Source: Bacillus sp. OV166
GTDB taxonomy: Bacteria; Bacillota; Bacilli; Bacillales; Cytobacillaceae
Assembly (NCBI RefSeq): GCF_900177675.1
Contig: NZ_FXWM01000001.1
Coordinates: 4,163,001 to 4,227,000, forward strand
Length of the DNA stretch: 64,000 bases
Reading direction: 5' to 3'
The notes under the pieces were generated by a model, which was not told the origin of the DNA, ran no database searches, and saw nothing but the letters and a program-made list of their open reading frames with translations. Below, one piece after another: positions 43,515 to 53,199 of this stretch; the first letter of the stretch is position 1; each line of letters begins with the position of its first letter. Both the position numbers and the translations under genes were made by a program.

Positions 43515-44876
43515 TTATTCATTCTTTTTCAATCTATATCCTATATAAAGGACTATAAACCATATAGGTGCTACAACTAAGGCTCCTCGCATGCCCTCAA
43601 TAAAGGCCATTAAGACCACAACAAGGGCTAAAAAAGCAAGGGCTAAGTAGCTTGAAACTGGATATAGCGGCATTTTAAATGCTAGTTTTTTTACTTCTTC
43701 TGACGTTTTTGATTGTCTGAACTTTATTTGTGTAATCAGTATTATGGTCCAGCTAGTAATAACCGCAACCGTTGCAACAGAAGAAATATAGATAAATACT
43801 TTTTCAGGAACAATATAATTTAAAAATACTGCCACTAATAAAAAAGATGACGAAAATAGGATTCCACGTCGTGGTGTAGAATGCTTGTTGAGCTTTCCAA
43901 AATATTTCGGACCATTATTTTGTAGTGATAAATTGTATAGCATTCTTCCAGTACTGAATAAACCACTATTAAAAGCAGACAATGCTGCTGTTAACACGAC
44001 AAAGTTAATAATATGGGCGGCCCCAGGAATTCCGATTTTATCAAAAATTAACACAAACGGGCTGCCCTTCGTCCCTACTTCATTCCAAGGATATAAACTC
44101 ATCATGATGCCTAGTGCAGCAATATAAAAAATTAAAATCCTCCAGACCACATTGTTTATTGCAGATGGAATTGATTTTCGAGGATTTTTAGCCTCCCCTG
44201 CGGTAATCCCGACTAGTTCTACCCCGCCAAATGAAAACATCACTAGAACCAATGACATGAAAATACCTTTTATCCCATTTGGCATAAATCCTCCATGAGT
44301 CCAAAGATTGTTAAAACCGATGGGCTGACCTTCGTTGCCGATACCTAAGAGGATCATACCTAATCCAACAACAATCATTCCAATAATCGCAACCACTTTA
44401 ATCATCGCGAACCAGAATTCAAACTCTCCAAATGCTTTTACACTTGTAAGGTTAACCATTGTGATTACAACAAGTGTAGCAAGTGCTGTCAGCCATTGTG
44501 GAATTTCCGGAAACCAGTAATTTACATAGACACCGACAACTGTAATTTCCGCCATCCCAACGACAACCCACATAAACCAATAGGTCCAACCGGTTAAGTA
44601 ACCAGCAAACGGCCCTAAATAACGATTTGCGTATGAACTAAATGAGCCGGAAACCGGCTCATCTACAGCCATTTCCCCTAATGCTCTCATAATGGTAAAA
44701 ATAACTAAGCCTCCCACTAAGTATGAGAGCAAAATTGACGGACCAGCCATTTGAATCGTTGCACTTGAACCATAGAACAGACCTACTCCAATCGCACCTC
44801 CAAGTGCAATTAGCTGGATGTGCCTGTTGTCTAGACCTCGTTGTAGTTGCTCACTTTCGTGATTTTTGCCCAACAC
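43515..44876 (-). CDS. APC-family amino-acid permease
   Basis: This proton-coupled amino-acid importer of about 453 residues has 12 membrane segments. It starts with the YAT-type segment QLQRGLDNRHIQLIALGGAIGVGLFYGSS, followed by MRALGEMAV and SFGGVELVGITAGEAKNPRKSIP. It resembles the AapA/AlaP/RocE/ProY group; the substrate cannot be assigned. The GTG at 44876 is chosen because AAGGGTGG lies seven bases upstream; an earlier in-frame GTG adds 20 residues but has no binding site. Confidence 0.85.
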   Translation of the reverse strand: MLGKNHESEQLQRGLDNRHIQLIALGGAIGVGLFYGSSATIQMAGPSILLSYLVGGLVIFTIMRALGEMAVDEPVSGSFSSYANRYLGPFAGYLTGWTYWFMWVVVGMAEITVVGVYVNYWFPEIPQWLTALATLVVITMVNLTSVKAFGEFEFWFAMIKVVAIIGMIVVGLGMILLGIGNEGQPIGFNNLWTHGGFMPNGIKGIFMSLVLVMFSFGGVELVGITAGEAKNPRKSIPSAINNVVWRILIFYIAALGIMMSLYPWNEVGTKGSPFVLIFDKIGIPGAAHIINFVVLTAALSAFNSGLFSTGRMLYNLSLQNNGPKYFGKLNKHSTPRRGILFSSSFLLVAVFLNYIVPEKVFIYISSVATVAVITSWTIILITQIKFRQSKTSEEVKKLAFKMPLYPVSSYLALAFLALVVVLMAFIEGMRGALVVAPIWFIVLYIGYRLKKNE

Positions 44877-45186
44877 TAAAATTCCACCCTTCTTAATTAT
44901 TCTTTTACAATAACTAAGATCGATATTCCTTTCCACATGAAAGAAAATTCAATAAATTCATCCTTCACCGAATACTTCTATTATATTACAATAAATTTCA
45001 AGTAAAATATTCCTCTATTTCGTATTATTGGATTGAATATGTCATTTATATAGGAAAATTGTCATAAATCTATTTTACCTGTAATGTTGTTCATCTAATT
45101 AAAAAGAAATGTAACAGTAGCGTTCTGTAAATCGTGTACTAGCACATGATAAAGTAATACCATACGAATTTACAGGAGGTAGCCAC

Positions 45187-45864
45187 ATGAAAAACAATTA
45201 CATGAAAAAATTAGTTGTAGCTTGTGTAGCTACATTTGCACTTATAGGATTGCAAATTAATACGGCCGAGGCTATTACCCAATCTCCAGTTGTAAAAGGA
45301 GATAGCCCTTGGGAACTAGGACAACAATATGGATTAGACACTGATAAAATAGAACAAGTTAATAATCAACCGAACGATTGGGTTTATATAGAAGAAATGT
45401 TGCAAAATCCTGATCAACCGAAAGTAAAAGCAATAAAATCATCAAAACCTGCAATAGAAACGCCAGAAAAAAAACAAGAGGAACCAGCAGTGGCAATATC
45501 AAATGAAGAGAAAGATTTATTTGCCAGATTAGTAGAGGCTGAAGCAAAAGGTGAATCTTATGAAGGAAAAGTTGCAGTTGCGACTGTTGTATTGAATCGA
45601 GTTGATTCTCCTCATTTCCCAAGTACAGTGACCGCTGTAATTAAACAAGTAGTAGGCAATAGCTATGCCTTTTCTCCGGTTCAAAATGGTGAAATTAAAA
45701 AACCAGCATCAGATGAGTCGAAACGAGCAGTCGAAGAAGCACTAACGAGAAATGATCGCTTAAATGATTGTATTTATTTTTATAACCCAGAAATTGCAAC
45801 GGATGATTGGATTCGTACGCGTGAAGTAGTAAAGACGATTGGTGATCATGTATTTGCAAAATAA
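45187..45864 (+). CDS. LysM-like / SleB-CwlJ-type cell wall hydrolase
   Basis: This 225-residue secreted protein has a signal peptide (residues 1-29, ending near AEA), a degenerate LysM-like repeat (VVKGDSPWELGQQYGLDTDKIEQVNN), a Lys/Glu/Pro linker and a C-terminal Hydrolase_2 domain with the likely catalytic Glu in LFARLVEAEAKGE and VATVVLNRV...FPSTV. The domain is that of SleB, CwlJ and YkvT, lytic enzymes acting on spore-cortex peptidoglycan during germination, so it indicates a spore former. ACAGGAGGT precedes the ATG. Confidence 0.87.
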   Translation: MKNNYMKKLVVACVATFALIGLQINTAEAITQSPVVKGDSPWELGQQYGLDTDKIEQVNNQPNDWVYIEEMLQNPDQPKVKAIKSSKPAIETPEKKQEEPAVAISNEEKDLFARLVEAEAKGESYEGKVAVATVVLNRVDSPHFPSTVTAVIKQVVGNSYAFSPVQNGEIKKPASDESKRAVEEALTRNDRLNDCIYFYNPEIATDDWIRTREVVKTIGDHVFAK

Positions 45865-45870
45865 TGAAGC

Positions 45871-45893
45871 AAGAGCCGTTGATGACGGCTCTT
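45871..45893 (+). terminator. Intrinsic terminator
   Basis: AAGAGCCGT pairs with ACGGCTCTT around TGATG-type loop bases, followed by TTTGC, seven bases after the hydrolase stop. Confidence 0.85.
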
Positions 45894-45938
45894 TTTGCTT
45901 GAAAAAAACGTTCTTATTCATCTTTACGGGGAAACCAT

Positions 45939-46778
45939 TTAAAGGTTCGCTGCTTTAAAGGTATCTCCTCCCTCAATGGTGCCGTTTTTAAATCCTTTAT
46001 TAAACCATCTTTTTCTCTGTTCGGAAGTTCCGTGAGTAAAGCTTTCAGGAACCACATAGCCTTGTGCTTTTTTCTGGATATTATCATCACCTACAGCATT
46101 TGCGGCATTCTGTGCCTCTTCCAGGTCGCCTTTTTCTAGGTACCCCTTCCCTTGCGCGTAGTGGGCCCAAACACCCGCCAAGTAGTCAGCCTGCAATTCA
46201 AATCTGACCGAATAATCATTGGAACTTTTTTGGGCTTGTGATGCTTGGTCTCCGCTATGTAAAAGGGTCTGGACGTGGTGTCCTACCTCATGGGCAATGA
46301 CATACGCCATCGCAAAGTCACCAGGTGCTTGGAATCTTTGTTTCAATTCCTCATAAAAACTTAAGTCAATGTAAAGCTTGTGGTCACCCGGACAATAAAA
46401 AGGTCCTACAGCCGAACTAGCCGACCCGCAGGCAGACTGAACACTGTCCCGGTACAAAACGAGCCTAGGATTCTCGTATTGCAGCCCTTTCTTCTTGAAT
46501 TCGTCTGACCATACGTCCTCTGTATCAGCAAGGACAACAGAAACAAAGTCGGCTAATTCCTTCTCTTGAGCAGATTCTTGATAAGGAGGAGTTTGTGAAT
46601 CCAAATCATTTGTCGATGTGTTATTGCCAAGTAAATCTCCTGGGTTCACTCCGAGCATCGTAAAGAGGAGAACAATAATAATACTGCCTATACCGCCTCC
46701 AATCACTGTTTTACCACCCATGCCCATTCCTCTTCGGTCTTCAACGTTTGCGCTTTGCCGTCTTCCCTTCCATTTCAT
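45939..46778 (-). CDS. YpfJ-type neutral zinc metallopeptidase
   Basis: This 279-residue membrane-anchored protein has a basic N-terminus (KWKGRRQSANVEDRRG), one membrane segment (about residues 25-47), an extracytoplasmic linker and a zinc peptidase domain with the HExxH motif in VIAHEVGHHVQ and ELQADYLAGVWAHYAQ. It belongs to the YpfJ/zn_peptidase family, whose substrates are unknown. The ATG at 46778 follows GGAGG at good spacing. Confidence 0.88.
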   Translation of the reverse strand: MKWKGRRQSANVEDRRGMGMGGKTVIGGGIGSIIIVLLFTMLGVNPGDLLGNNTSTNDLDSQTPPYQESAQEKELADFVSVVLADTEDVWSDEFKKKGLQYENPRLVLYRDSVQSACGSASSAVGPFYCPGDHKLYIDLSFYEELKQRFQAPGDFAMAYVIAHEVGHHVQTLLHSGDQASQAQKSSNDYSVRFELQADYLAGVWAHYAQGKGYLEKGDLEEAQNAANAVGDDNIQKKAQGYVVPESFTHGTSEQRKRWFNKGFKNGTIEGGDTFKAANL

Positions 46779-46983
46779 TTTTATGCCTCCTTCAAATATG
46801 GATAAAGAATAATTAACCAATTTACTATTACCATAATGTTATACCCACAATACAGATAATTAATATTGTATATCTTCAAAATTATCAACTTTAACAATAG
46901 ATAATAACGAATTTTAATATTGACAATTATCAGATAATAAGAGAGAATGAACGCGTGTACATTATAAGTTTAGAGGTGATATC

Positions 46984-48024
46984 TTGGCTAACCGGAAAGA
47001 TGTTGCAAAATTAGCCGGCGTTTCTGAAGCCACCGTTTCACGAGTATTTAATAATATCGGTCCCTTACGTGAAGAAACCAAACAAAAGGTTTTGCAAGCC
47101 GCCCAACATCTGAACTACCACCCTAATGCCATTGCCCAAAGCTTTGCACGTGGGAAAAGTAACAACATTGGGGTCATTGTTCCTTATTTTCAAAGAGTAA
47201 ACTTGATGACTACCCATTATTTTTCGGAACTTTTAAGTGGAATTGGCGCAAAGATTGGTGAGTTTGGATATGGTTTGCTACTTTTATTTCAATCCCCTGA
47301 TGAGCCGAAAGATTATGTGAAGCTTTTTCATACTCAGAAGGTAGATGGATGCATCATCCTAGGTTCCAAGGATGTTCCTGGTGAAGTGGAAGCACTTGAA
47401 AATTTACACCAATTGCAACTCCCCTATTGTCTTGTGAATCAAACTTTTTCGGGCTATCCCTTTCATTCCATTGACGCAGAACATTTTGATGGTAGTTTAC
47501 AAGCCGTATCCTCTCTGCTAATGAATGGGAATGAACAAATTATCTTTTTAAATGGACCAAATGAATTTTCAAATAGTATCGAACGGTTACACGGTTATGA
47601 AACTGCCCTTTTGAATGCGGGTATTCCCTACAATCCTCAGTTCGTTTTTCAAGGGAATTATAGCCGTAAAAGTGGTTTTCAAGCGGCTGCCGGTATAGCT
47701 TCTTTACTGCCAGAGATCCATGCTATTTTTGCCGGGAATGATCGAATGGCAATTGGTCTTATGCAGGGTTTAGGTGAACAAGGCTACCAAGCAGGTCATG
47801 ATTATGCTCTCATTGGGTATGATAACTCTGAAATTTCAAGGATGACCTCCCCGCCACTTAGCACCGTTCATGTACCGCTTTTTGATATGGGGCAATTGGC
47901 AGCTGAAAAAGTTCTCCAATTAATCACTCAAGGTACCATGACAGAAATTAATGAACGATTGCCAGTTACCTTTATAGAACGGGCATCTTCACAACTTAAG
48001 ACAACTTACACCAAACAATCTTAA
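46984..48024 (+). CDS. LacI-family transcriptional repressor
   Basis: This 346-residue regulator has the LacI HTH and hinge (KDVAKLAGVSEATVSRVFN, NYHPNAIAQSFA) and a type I periplasmic-binding-fold sensor domain (NNIGVIVPYF, AIFAGNDRMAIGLMQGL, YALIGYDNSE). TTG start behind AGGTGATATC. It leads a run of genes for two Gfo/Idh/MocA dehydrogenases and a ThuA protein, so it probably responds to a sugar or 3-keto-sugar and controls them. Confidence 0.9.
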   Translation: MANRKDVAKLAGVSEATVSRVFNNIGPLREETKQKVLQAAQHLNYHPNAIAQSFARGKSNNIGVIVPYFQRVNLMTTHYFSELLSGIGAKIGEFGYGLLLLFQSPDEPKDYVKLFHTQKVDGCIILGSKDVPGEVEALENLHQLQLPYCLVNQTFSGYPFHSIDAEHFDGSLQAVSSLLMNGNEQIIFLNGPNEFSNSIERLHGYETALLNAGIPYNPQFVFQGNYSRKSGFQAAAGIASLLPEIHAIFAGNDRMAIGLMQGLGEQGYQAGHDYALIGYDNSEISRMTSPPLSTVHVPLFDMGQLAAEKVLQLITQGTMTEINERLPVTFIERASSQLKTTYTKQS

Positions 48025-48082
48025 TAAAAATCGATTAATATTTTATTCTTTTTCATTCTTAAATAAGAAAAGGAGATTCGTT

Positions 48083-49244
48083 ATGGAAACCGTAAAAATT
48101 GGAATGATTGGCTACAAATTTATGGGCAAAGCCCACAGTCATGCCTATCGAGATCTTCCCCTGTTTTTCCCTAAGATCATTCATCCTGAAATGAAAGTGA
48201 TTTGTGGTCGTGACCATAACGCTGTCGCGGCTGCAGCTAAGCAATTCGGTTGGGAGGAACATACAACCGACTGGAAAACTCTTTTACAAAGAGAAGATAT
48301 TGACCTTATCGATATCAATGCACCGAGTGATGTACATAAAGAAATAACAATTGCAGCAGCAAAAGCAGGCAAGCATGTTTTTTGCGAAAAACCGTTAGCG
48401 CTTACACTTGAGGATTCTAGAGAAATGCTTAAAGTCGTTGAATCTGCTGGGGTTAAACATATGGTCGGCTTTAACTATCGCTTTGCCCCTGCTGTGATGC
48501 TGGCTAAAAAGCTTGTCGACGAAGGTAAGCTAGGAGAAATCTATCATTTCCGCGCCTGGTTTTTACAGGATTGGCTCGTAGATCCGAACTTCCCGCTAGC
48601 CTGGAGACTGCAAAAAGATATTGCTGGTTCAGGGTCTCATGGAGATCTGGGGGCCCATCTTGTCGATTTGTCTCATTATCTAATCGGTGATATTACTGAG
48701 GTTATTGGAATGAATGAAACATTTATTAAAGAAAGACCAATTCCTTCTCAAATGACTGGTTTATCTGCTAAAGGCAGCGATAGTGATGGAAAAGGCGAAG
48801 TAACGGTTGATGATGCTACCCTATTTTTAGCCCGTTTTGCTAACGGAGCTTTAGGAAGCTTTGAGGCTACACGATTTGCTACAGGGCACCGCTGTAAGAA
48901 TTCTTTTGAAATCAACGGCAGTAAAGGAAGCGTCATCTTTGACTTTGAACGCATGAATGAACTTCAGGTTTATTTTGCTGATGATAGAGATGATGTCCAA
49001 GGCTTCCGCCGCATCTTAGCGACTGACCCCTTCCCACGCTTTTGCGGAAGCATGGTGGCCGCCAGGACATACGATTGGATATGAACATACGTTTATTCAC
49101 GAAGTAGTTGAACTTATGGAGTCATTCCGAGAAGATCGCCAGCCCGTTCCAAACTTCCGTGATGGCGTAAAGTGCCAAGAAGTTTTGGAGGCGGTTGATT
49201 TATCGATAGAAAAACGTCAATGGATTCGTATATCTGAAGTATAA
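48083..49244 (+). pseudogene. Gfo/Idh/MocA oxidoreductase with a frameshift
   Basis: This NAD(P)-dependent sugar dehydrogenase is about 386 residues when restored. It has a Rossmann start (KIGMIGYKFMGKAHSHAYRDL) and the conserved EKPLALT motif. The reading frame stops at 49084, but removing one T from the TTTT run at 49040-49043 restores RFAEAWWPPGHTIGYEHTFIHEVVELM and continues to the stop at 49242. That restored tail is typical of the family. Either the gene has a real +1 frameshift or the base is a sequencing error. AAAGGAG precedes the ATG; ThuA follows after 30 bp. Confidence 0.82.
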
Positions 49245-49274
49245 AAAAATAAAAATTAAAGGAGTGCTCTAATT

Positions 49275-50012
49275 ATGAAAAAAAAGGCATTAATCGTCTG
49301 GGGCGGATGGGATGGCCATCAACCAGATCAGGTAGCAGAAATCTTTAGAGGGATACTTGAGGAAGAAAACTTTCAAGTTGAGGTTTCCAATACACTTGAC
49401 GCTTATGCAGACACGGAAAAGCTGAAATCCTTTGATCTAATTATTCCCCACTGGACAATGGGTAAGATTGAAAATAAATATGCCTTAAATATTTCCGAAG
49501 CGGTTATGTCTGGTGTTGGTTTAGCAGGATGCCACGGTGGAATGTGTGACTCCTTCCGCAACAATGTGGATTGGCAATTCATGACAGGCGGGAACTGGGT
49601 AGCACATCCTGGAAATGATGGTGTGGAATATATGGTAAACATCAAGCATTCTACAAGTCCGTTATTAGAGGGAATCTCCGATTTTAAAGTTGTCAGTGAG
49701 CAGTATTACCTTCATTTTGATCCAGCCGTTGAAGTGTTAGCGACCACTCGCTTCCCGGTTGTTCACGGTCCTCATGCTGCCAATAAAGCAGTTGATATGC
49801 CTGTTGTTTGGACAAAACGCTGGGGTCTTGGAAATGTTTTTTATAGTTCATTAGGACACCAAGCTAATATCATTACAATGCCAGAAGTTACGCTTATTAT
49901 GCGCCGTGGATTTTTATGGGCTGCGGAAGGAAAGAAACGAGCCGAAGGTGTGGACGTAGCCGCACTTTATGGAAATGGCCGTGTTTATACAGGTATGGGA
50001 GACAGTCAATAA
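49275..50012 (+). CDS. ThuA-domain protein (trehalose utilisation type)
   Basis: This 245-residue protein has a class I glutamine amidotransferase-like fold of the ThuA group: KKALIVWGGWDGHQPDQ at the start, GVGLAGCHGGMCDSFRNNVDWQFMTGG with the nucleophile-elbow-like Cys, and SEQYYLHFDP. ThuA proteins accompany Gfo/Idh/MocA dehydrogenases in 3-keto-disaccharide metabolism in rhizobia and other bacteria. Here it lies between two such dehydrogenases. AAAGGAG precedes the ATG. Confidence 0.87.
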   Translation: MKKKALIVWGGWDGHQPDQVAEIFRGILEEENFQVEVSNTLDAYADTEKLKSFDLIIPHWTMGKIENKYALNISEAVMSGVGLAGCHGGMCDSFRNNVDWQFMTGGNWVAHPGNDGVEYMVNIKHSTSPLLEGISDFKVVSEQYYLHFDPAVEVLATTRFPVVHGPHAANKAVDMPVVWTKRWGLGNVFYSSLGHQANIITMPEVTLIMRRGFLWAAEGKKRAEGVDVAALYGNGRVYTGMGDSQ

Positions 50013-50061
50013 TAATTAGATTTTTACATTGACCAAGAATATTAAACCGGAGGAACAAATA

Positions 50062-51159
50062 ATGAAAAGGCTTAAAATCGGTATCATTGGATGCGGAAAT
50101 ATTAGTTCTATATATATGGAAAATTGTCAGAAATTCTCTAACCTTGAGCTTGTTGCCTGTGCGGATTTAGATTTACAGCGTGCACAAGCTCAGGCTGAGA
50201 AATTCGGGATTCCAAAAGCTTGTTCTGTCGTGGAACTGCTTTCAGACCCTGAAATTGAACTAGTCATTAATTTAACGATTCCAAAGGCTCATGCCTTTGT
50301 TTGTATTCAAGCACTCGAAGCAGGAAAACATGTTTATATGGAAAAACCGCTTGCTGTTACATGTGAGGAAGGTAAACAAATTCTAGCAACAGCCAAGAAG
50401 CATCATCTATTAGTTGGGAGTGCACCTGACACCTTCCTGGGTGCTGGTATTCAAACAGCAATCCAATTAATTGAACAAGGAGAAATTGGTGTCCCTGTTG
50501 GTGCTTCAGCCTTCATGATTTGCCGTGGACATGAACATTGGCACCCAGACCCTGCCTTTTATTATGAGACCGGCGGCGGACCAATGTTTGATATGGGTCC
50601 TTATTATTTAACAGCATTAATAGCATTGTTAGGACCTATTAACCGAATTTCTGGATCCGCTCGTATTAGTTATCCAAAACGAACCGTGATTAGTAAACCT
50701 AAAGCAGGAACAGAGATTCAAGTCTCTACCCCTACCCATCTTTCCGGTGTGATTGATTTTACCTCAGGTGTCATCGGGACCATTACAACCAGCTTTGACG
50801 CCTTTGGCGGAACATCGCTGCCACCTATTGAAATCTATGGAAGTCAAGGTACGATACTCGTTCCAGATCCAAATACATTTGGCGGTCCTGTTCGGGTAAG
50901 AAAACGTGACGAAAAAGAATTTGTGGAGGTCCCGCTGACTTCTGGGTACGATCAAAACTGCAGAGGGCTTGGTGTCGCAGATATGGCCAAGGCGATCCTC
51001 GAAGGCGGAAACTATCGAGCCAATGGCCAATTAGCGTACCATGTCCTAGAAGCAATGCACGGACTCCATGAATCATCAGAAAATGGAAAACACTATTTCA
51101 TGAAAAGTACCTGTGACAAACCTGAATCTGTGTCTGAAGAACTACAGTTTTCTAAGTAA
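50062..51159 (+). CDS. Gfo/Idh/MocA-family oxidoreductase
   Basis: This 365-residue NAD(P)-dependent dehydrogenase has a Rossmann motif IGIIGCGNISSIY, the EKPLAVT motif and a substrate-domain GGGPMFDMGPYYLTAL with the conserved Asp and Tyr. ATG at 50062 follows CCGGAGG at good spacing. It is the last gene of the LacI-dehydrogenase-ThuA-dehydrogenase unit and is followed by a terminator. It is probably ThuB-like, acting on a sugar or glycoside. Confidence 0.88.
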   Translation: MKRLKIGIIGCGNISSIYMENCQKFSNLELVACADLDLQRAQAQAEKFGIPKACSVVELLSDPEIELVINLTIPKAHAFVCIQALEAGKHVYMEKPLAVTCEEGKQILATAKKHHLLVGSAPDTFLGAGIQTAIQLIEQGEIGVPVGASAFMICRGHEHWHPDPAFYYETGGGPMFDMGPYYLTALIALLGPINRISGSARISYPKRTVISKPKAGTEIQVSTPTHLSGVIDFTSGVIGTITTSFDAFGGTSLPPIEIYGSQGTILVPDPNTFGGPVRVRKRDEKEFVEVPLTSGYDQNCRGLGVADMAKAILEGGNYRANGQLAYHVLEAMHGLHESSENGKHYFMKSTCDKPESVSEELQFSK

Positions 51160-51187
51160 TATAGATTACATTTTTCATAGATAAATA

Positions 51188-51214
51188 AGAGTCTCCCTGT
51201 GTTGGGGAGACTCT
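51188..51214 (+). terminator. Terminator of the ThuA operon
   Basis: AGAGTCTCCC pairs with GGGAGACTCT around TGTGTTG, followed by a T/C-rich tract. Confidence 0.8.
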
Positions 51215-51287
51215 TCCCTATTTTCTGTGTTCAAGTAATTTAATCCTCTCAATTTCCTTAAGTAAATTAGTTCCATTGTTGCGTGTT

Positions 51288-51368
51288 TTACTGATTAATT
51301 CTCATCCATTCAATAAGTTCTGCGATGACAACTTCGAAATCAACAACTGCCGTGCCACTAATCTTGGG
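51288..51368 (-). pseudogene. C-terminal remnant of a 61340-type small gene
   Basis: On the minus strand these 81 bp read KISGTAVVDFEVVIAELIEW plus MRINQ and a stop. The intact protein encoded at 61340-61645 ends DGTAAVDFEDAIAELIDWMRNNQ. The frame is closed by a stop just upstream, so only the tail of a duplicated gene remains. Confidence 0.75.
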
Positions 51369-51393
51369 CTAATCTCCATAACCCTCACCCGAG

Positions 51394-53199
51394 TTAGGAT
51401 CCATTACCGATATATCGATCGAGAAAATTTACCATTGCCTTATAGGCAGTAATTTTATTTTTTTGTTTGTCAATCGAATGGCCTTCATCTTCAAAGCGAA
51501 TAAAGTCAACTGCGTGTTGCCGTTCTTTTAGCTTGTTAACCATTTGCTCAGATTCTCTTATGTGGACACGCGGATCGCCCTTCCCGTGAATTACTAATAA
51601 TGGGGTGGTAATTCGATCTGAATAATTCAATGGATCAATTCTATCAAAAAATTCACCGTCTCTTTCTATTGTTCCGTATTCACTCTCCCTGTGCTTCTTA
51701 CGCCATGGACTTGTTGTTTGAAGGAATGTTCTAAGGCTTGACATTCCCACAATATCAATAGCAGCAGACCAAAGCTGTGGATAGTGACTGATGGCAGCAA
51801 GAACCATAAACCCGCCATAGCTCCCGCCCATGATCCCGATTTTTTTAGGATCTACGTTCCCCTTGGCCTTTAGCCATTCCACTAAATAAATGAGATCCTT
51901 TAAAGCGTCCATTCTTTTTCGGACATCATCCAAATGTGTAAATGTTTTTCCGTAACCTGTACTTCCTCGAATGTTTGGTGTACACACGGCATAACCCTGG
52001 TTTAGTAAATACTGCTGAATTGGGTTGTATACCACACGTGCTTGACTCTCAGGCCCGCCATGAATGTATATTACAACAGGATGTTTTTCAGTGGAATCTC
52101 TCGGCTTCGAATAAAAGGCCGGAATCTCGAGGTTATCAAAAGAACGAAAGGATATAAGCTCCGGCTCAACTAATTTATGTTCCAGGACTGGTGAACGGGA
52201 AACATACGTAAGCCTCTCTGTCTGAATGGTCTTTAGGTCAAGTTCCCATATATCTGAGGGATATGTCGGTCCCTTAAACACATACGCTAGTTTTTGGCTA
52301 TCTGGGGAAAACTTTAGATTTGATATGACTCCAATGGGAGTTTCCCATGTATAAAGGTAACTTCGATTTATGTCTAAAAGTACCCCCTTTGAAATTCCTC
52401 CCACATTTATCGAATAAGCTAACAAATTTTTATCACTATTCATTGCCAAATTCTCAAAATCCCACTTTCCCAACTCTAGCCACTCGAGATCTTTGGTATT
52501 TAAATTTATAAGAGCAAGCCCATAGAATTCTTTGTCTTTATTCGTTAATACATATATATGGTCCGCATCTTTATTAAAATGGGCATCTTTAAAACTTGCT
52601 TCCCCTGTATGTTCTGTTAACCAGTTCATAGCTCCTGTTGAAAGGTCGATTATGCCCAAATCATTATCTAGGGGGGAATTTATTTTCTGGACCAAAATGG
52701 ATTTACCGTCAGGAGACCATTTAACCGCTGAAAATATTCCATCACCAGAATTCAAAAGACGAATATCCAACGATTCCAGATTTTGAATATAGATATCAAA
52801 AAAGGCTGGATTACGGCGATTACTCGACCAGGCAATCCATTTTCCATCTGGAGAGCTTCCGCCGTAACGGTGTATATGGTCTGGTGAGTTTGTCAACTCG
52901 ATTAGTTTCCCTTCTCCCTTAAGTAAGTACAATTGCTGATTTTCATTTCCGCCAACATCCATACCAATAATCAAATTAGATTTGCCATTAAGATAGCTAA
53001 TAAAGGTGATTCTTTCCTTTGTAAATGAAGTTTGGACAGGCCATCCTTCACACCCTTCCCCTATATTAAGTTCCCAAACCTGTGGCAAACCAGTATAATC
53101 TGCGATAAAGCTTAACTTGTGGCCAATTGGATCGTATACTGGATTTTTGGCAAAACGAACATGCACATACGGTTCTATACCAATGGCAGCCAAAAACAT
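51394..53199 (-). CDS. S9-family prolyl oligopeptidase-like peptidase
   Basis: This serine peptidase of about 601 residues has an N-terminal seven-bladed propeller-like region with WSPDGK and FSPDSQ repeats, and a C-terminal alpha/beta-hydrolase. The nucleophile is in GIMGGSYGGFMV, the Asp in GKGDPRVHI and the His in DEGHSIDKQ. It resembles acylaminoacyl-peptidase/dipeptidyl peptidase enzymes. No signal peptide is seen. Starts at 53211, 53199 (ATG) or a nearby TTG are possible around GGATGGGGGG. It lies 325 bp downstream of the TOMM operon in the same direction; a role in leader removal is speculative. Confidence 0.88.
   Translation of the reverse strand: MFLAAIGIEPYVHVRFAKNPVYDPIGHKLSFIADYTGLPQVWELNIGEGCEGWPVQTSFTKERITFISYLNGKSNLIIGMDVGGNENQQLYLLKGEGKLIELTNSPDHIHRYGGSSPDGKWIAWSSNRRNPAFFDIYIQNLESLDIRLLNSGDGIFSAVKWSPDGKSILVQKINSPLDNDLGIIDLSTGAMNWLTEHTGEASFKDAHFNKDADHIYVLTNKDKEFYGLALINLNTKDLEWLELGKWDFENLAMNSDKNLLAYSINVGGISKGVLLDINRSYLYTWETPIGVISNLKFSPDSQKLAYVFKGPTYPSDIWELDLKTIQTERLTYVSRSPVLEHKLVEPELISFRSFDNLEIPAFYSKPRDSTEKHPVVIYIHGGPESQARVVYNPIQQYLLNQGYAVCTPNIRGSTGYGKTFTHLDDVRKRMDALKDLIYLVEWLKAKGNVDPKKIGIMGGSYGGFMVLAAISHYPQLWSAAIDIVGMSSLRTFLQTTSPWRKKHRESEYGTIERDGEFFDRIDPLNYSDRITTPLLVIHGKGDPRVHIRESEQMVNKLKERQHAVDFIRFEDEGHSIDKQKNKITAYKAMVNFLDRYIGNGS

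Noticed and set aside
50405..50440. GTGCACCTGACACC resembling the dispersed repeat
   Set aside because: It lies within the well-conserved coding sequence of the second Gfo/Idh/MocA gene and lacks the consensus GGCACC arm; coincidental.
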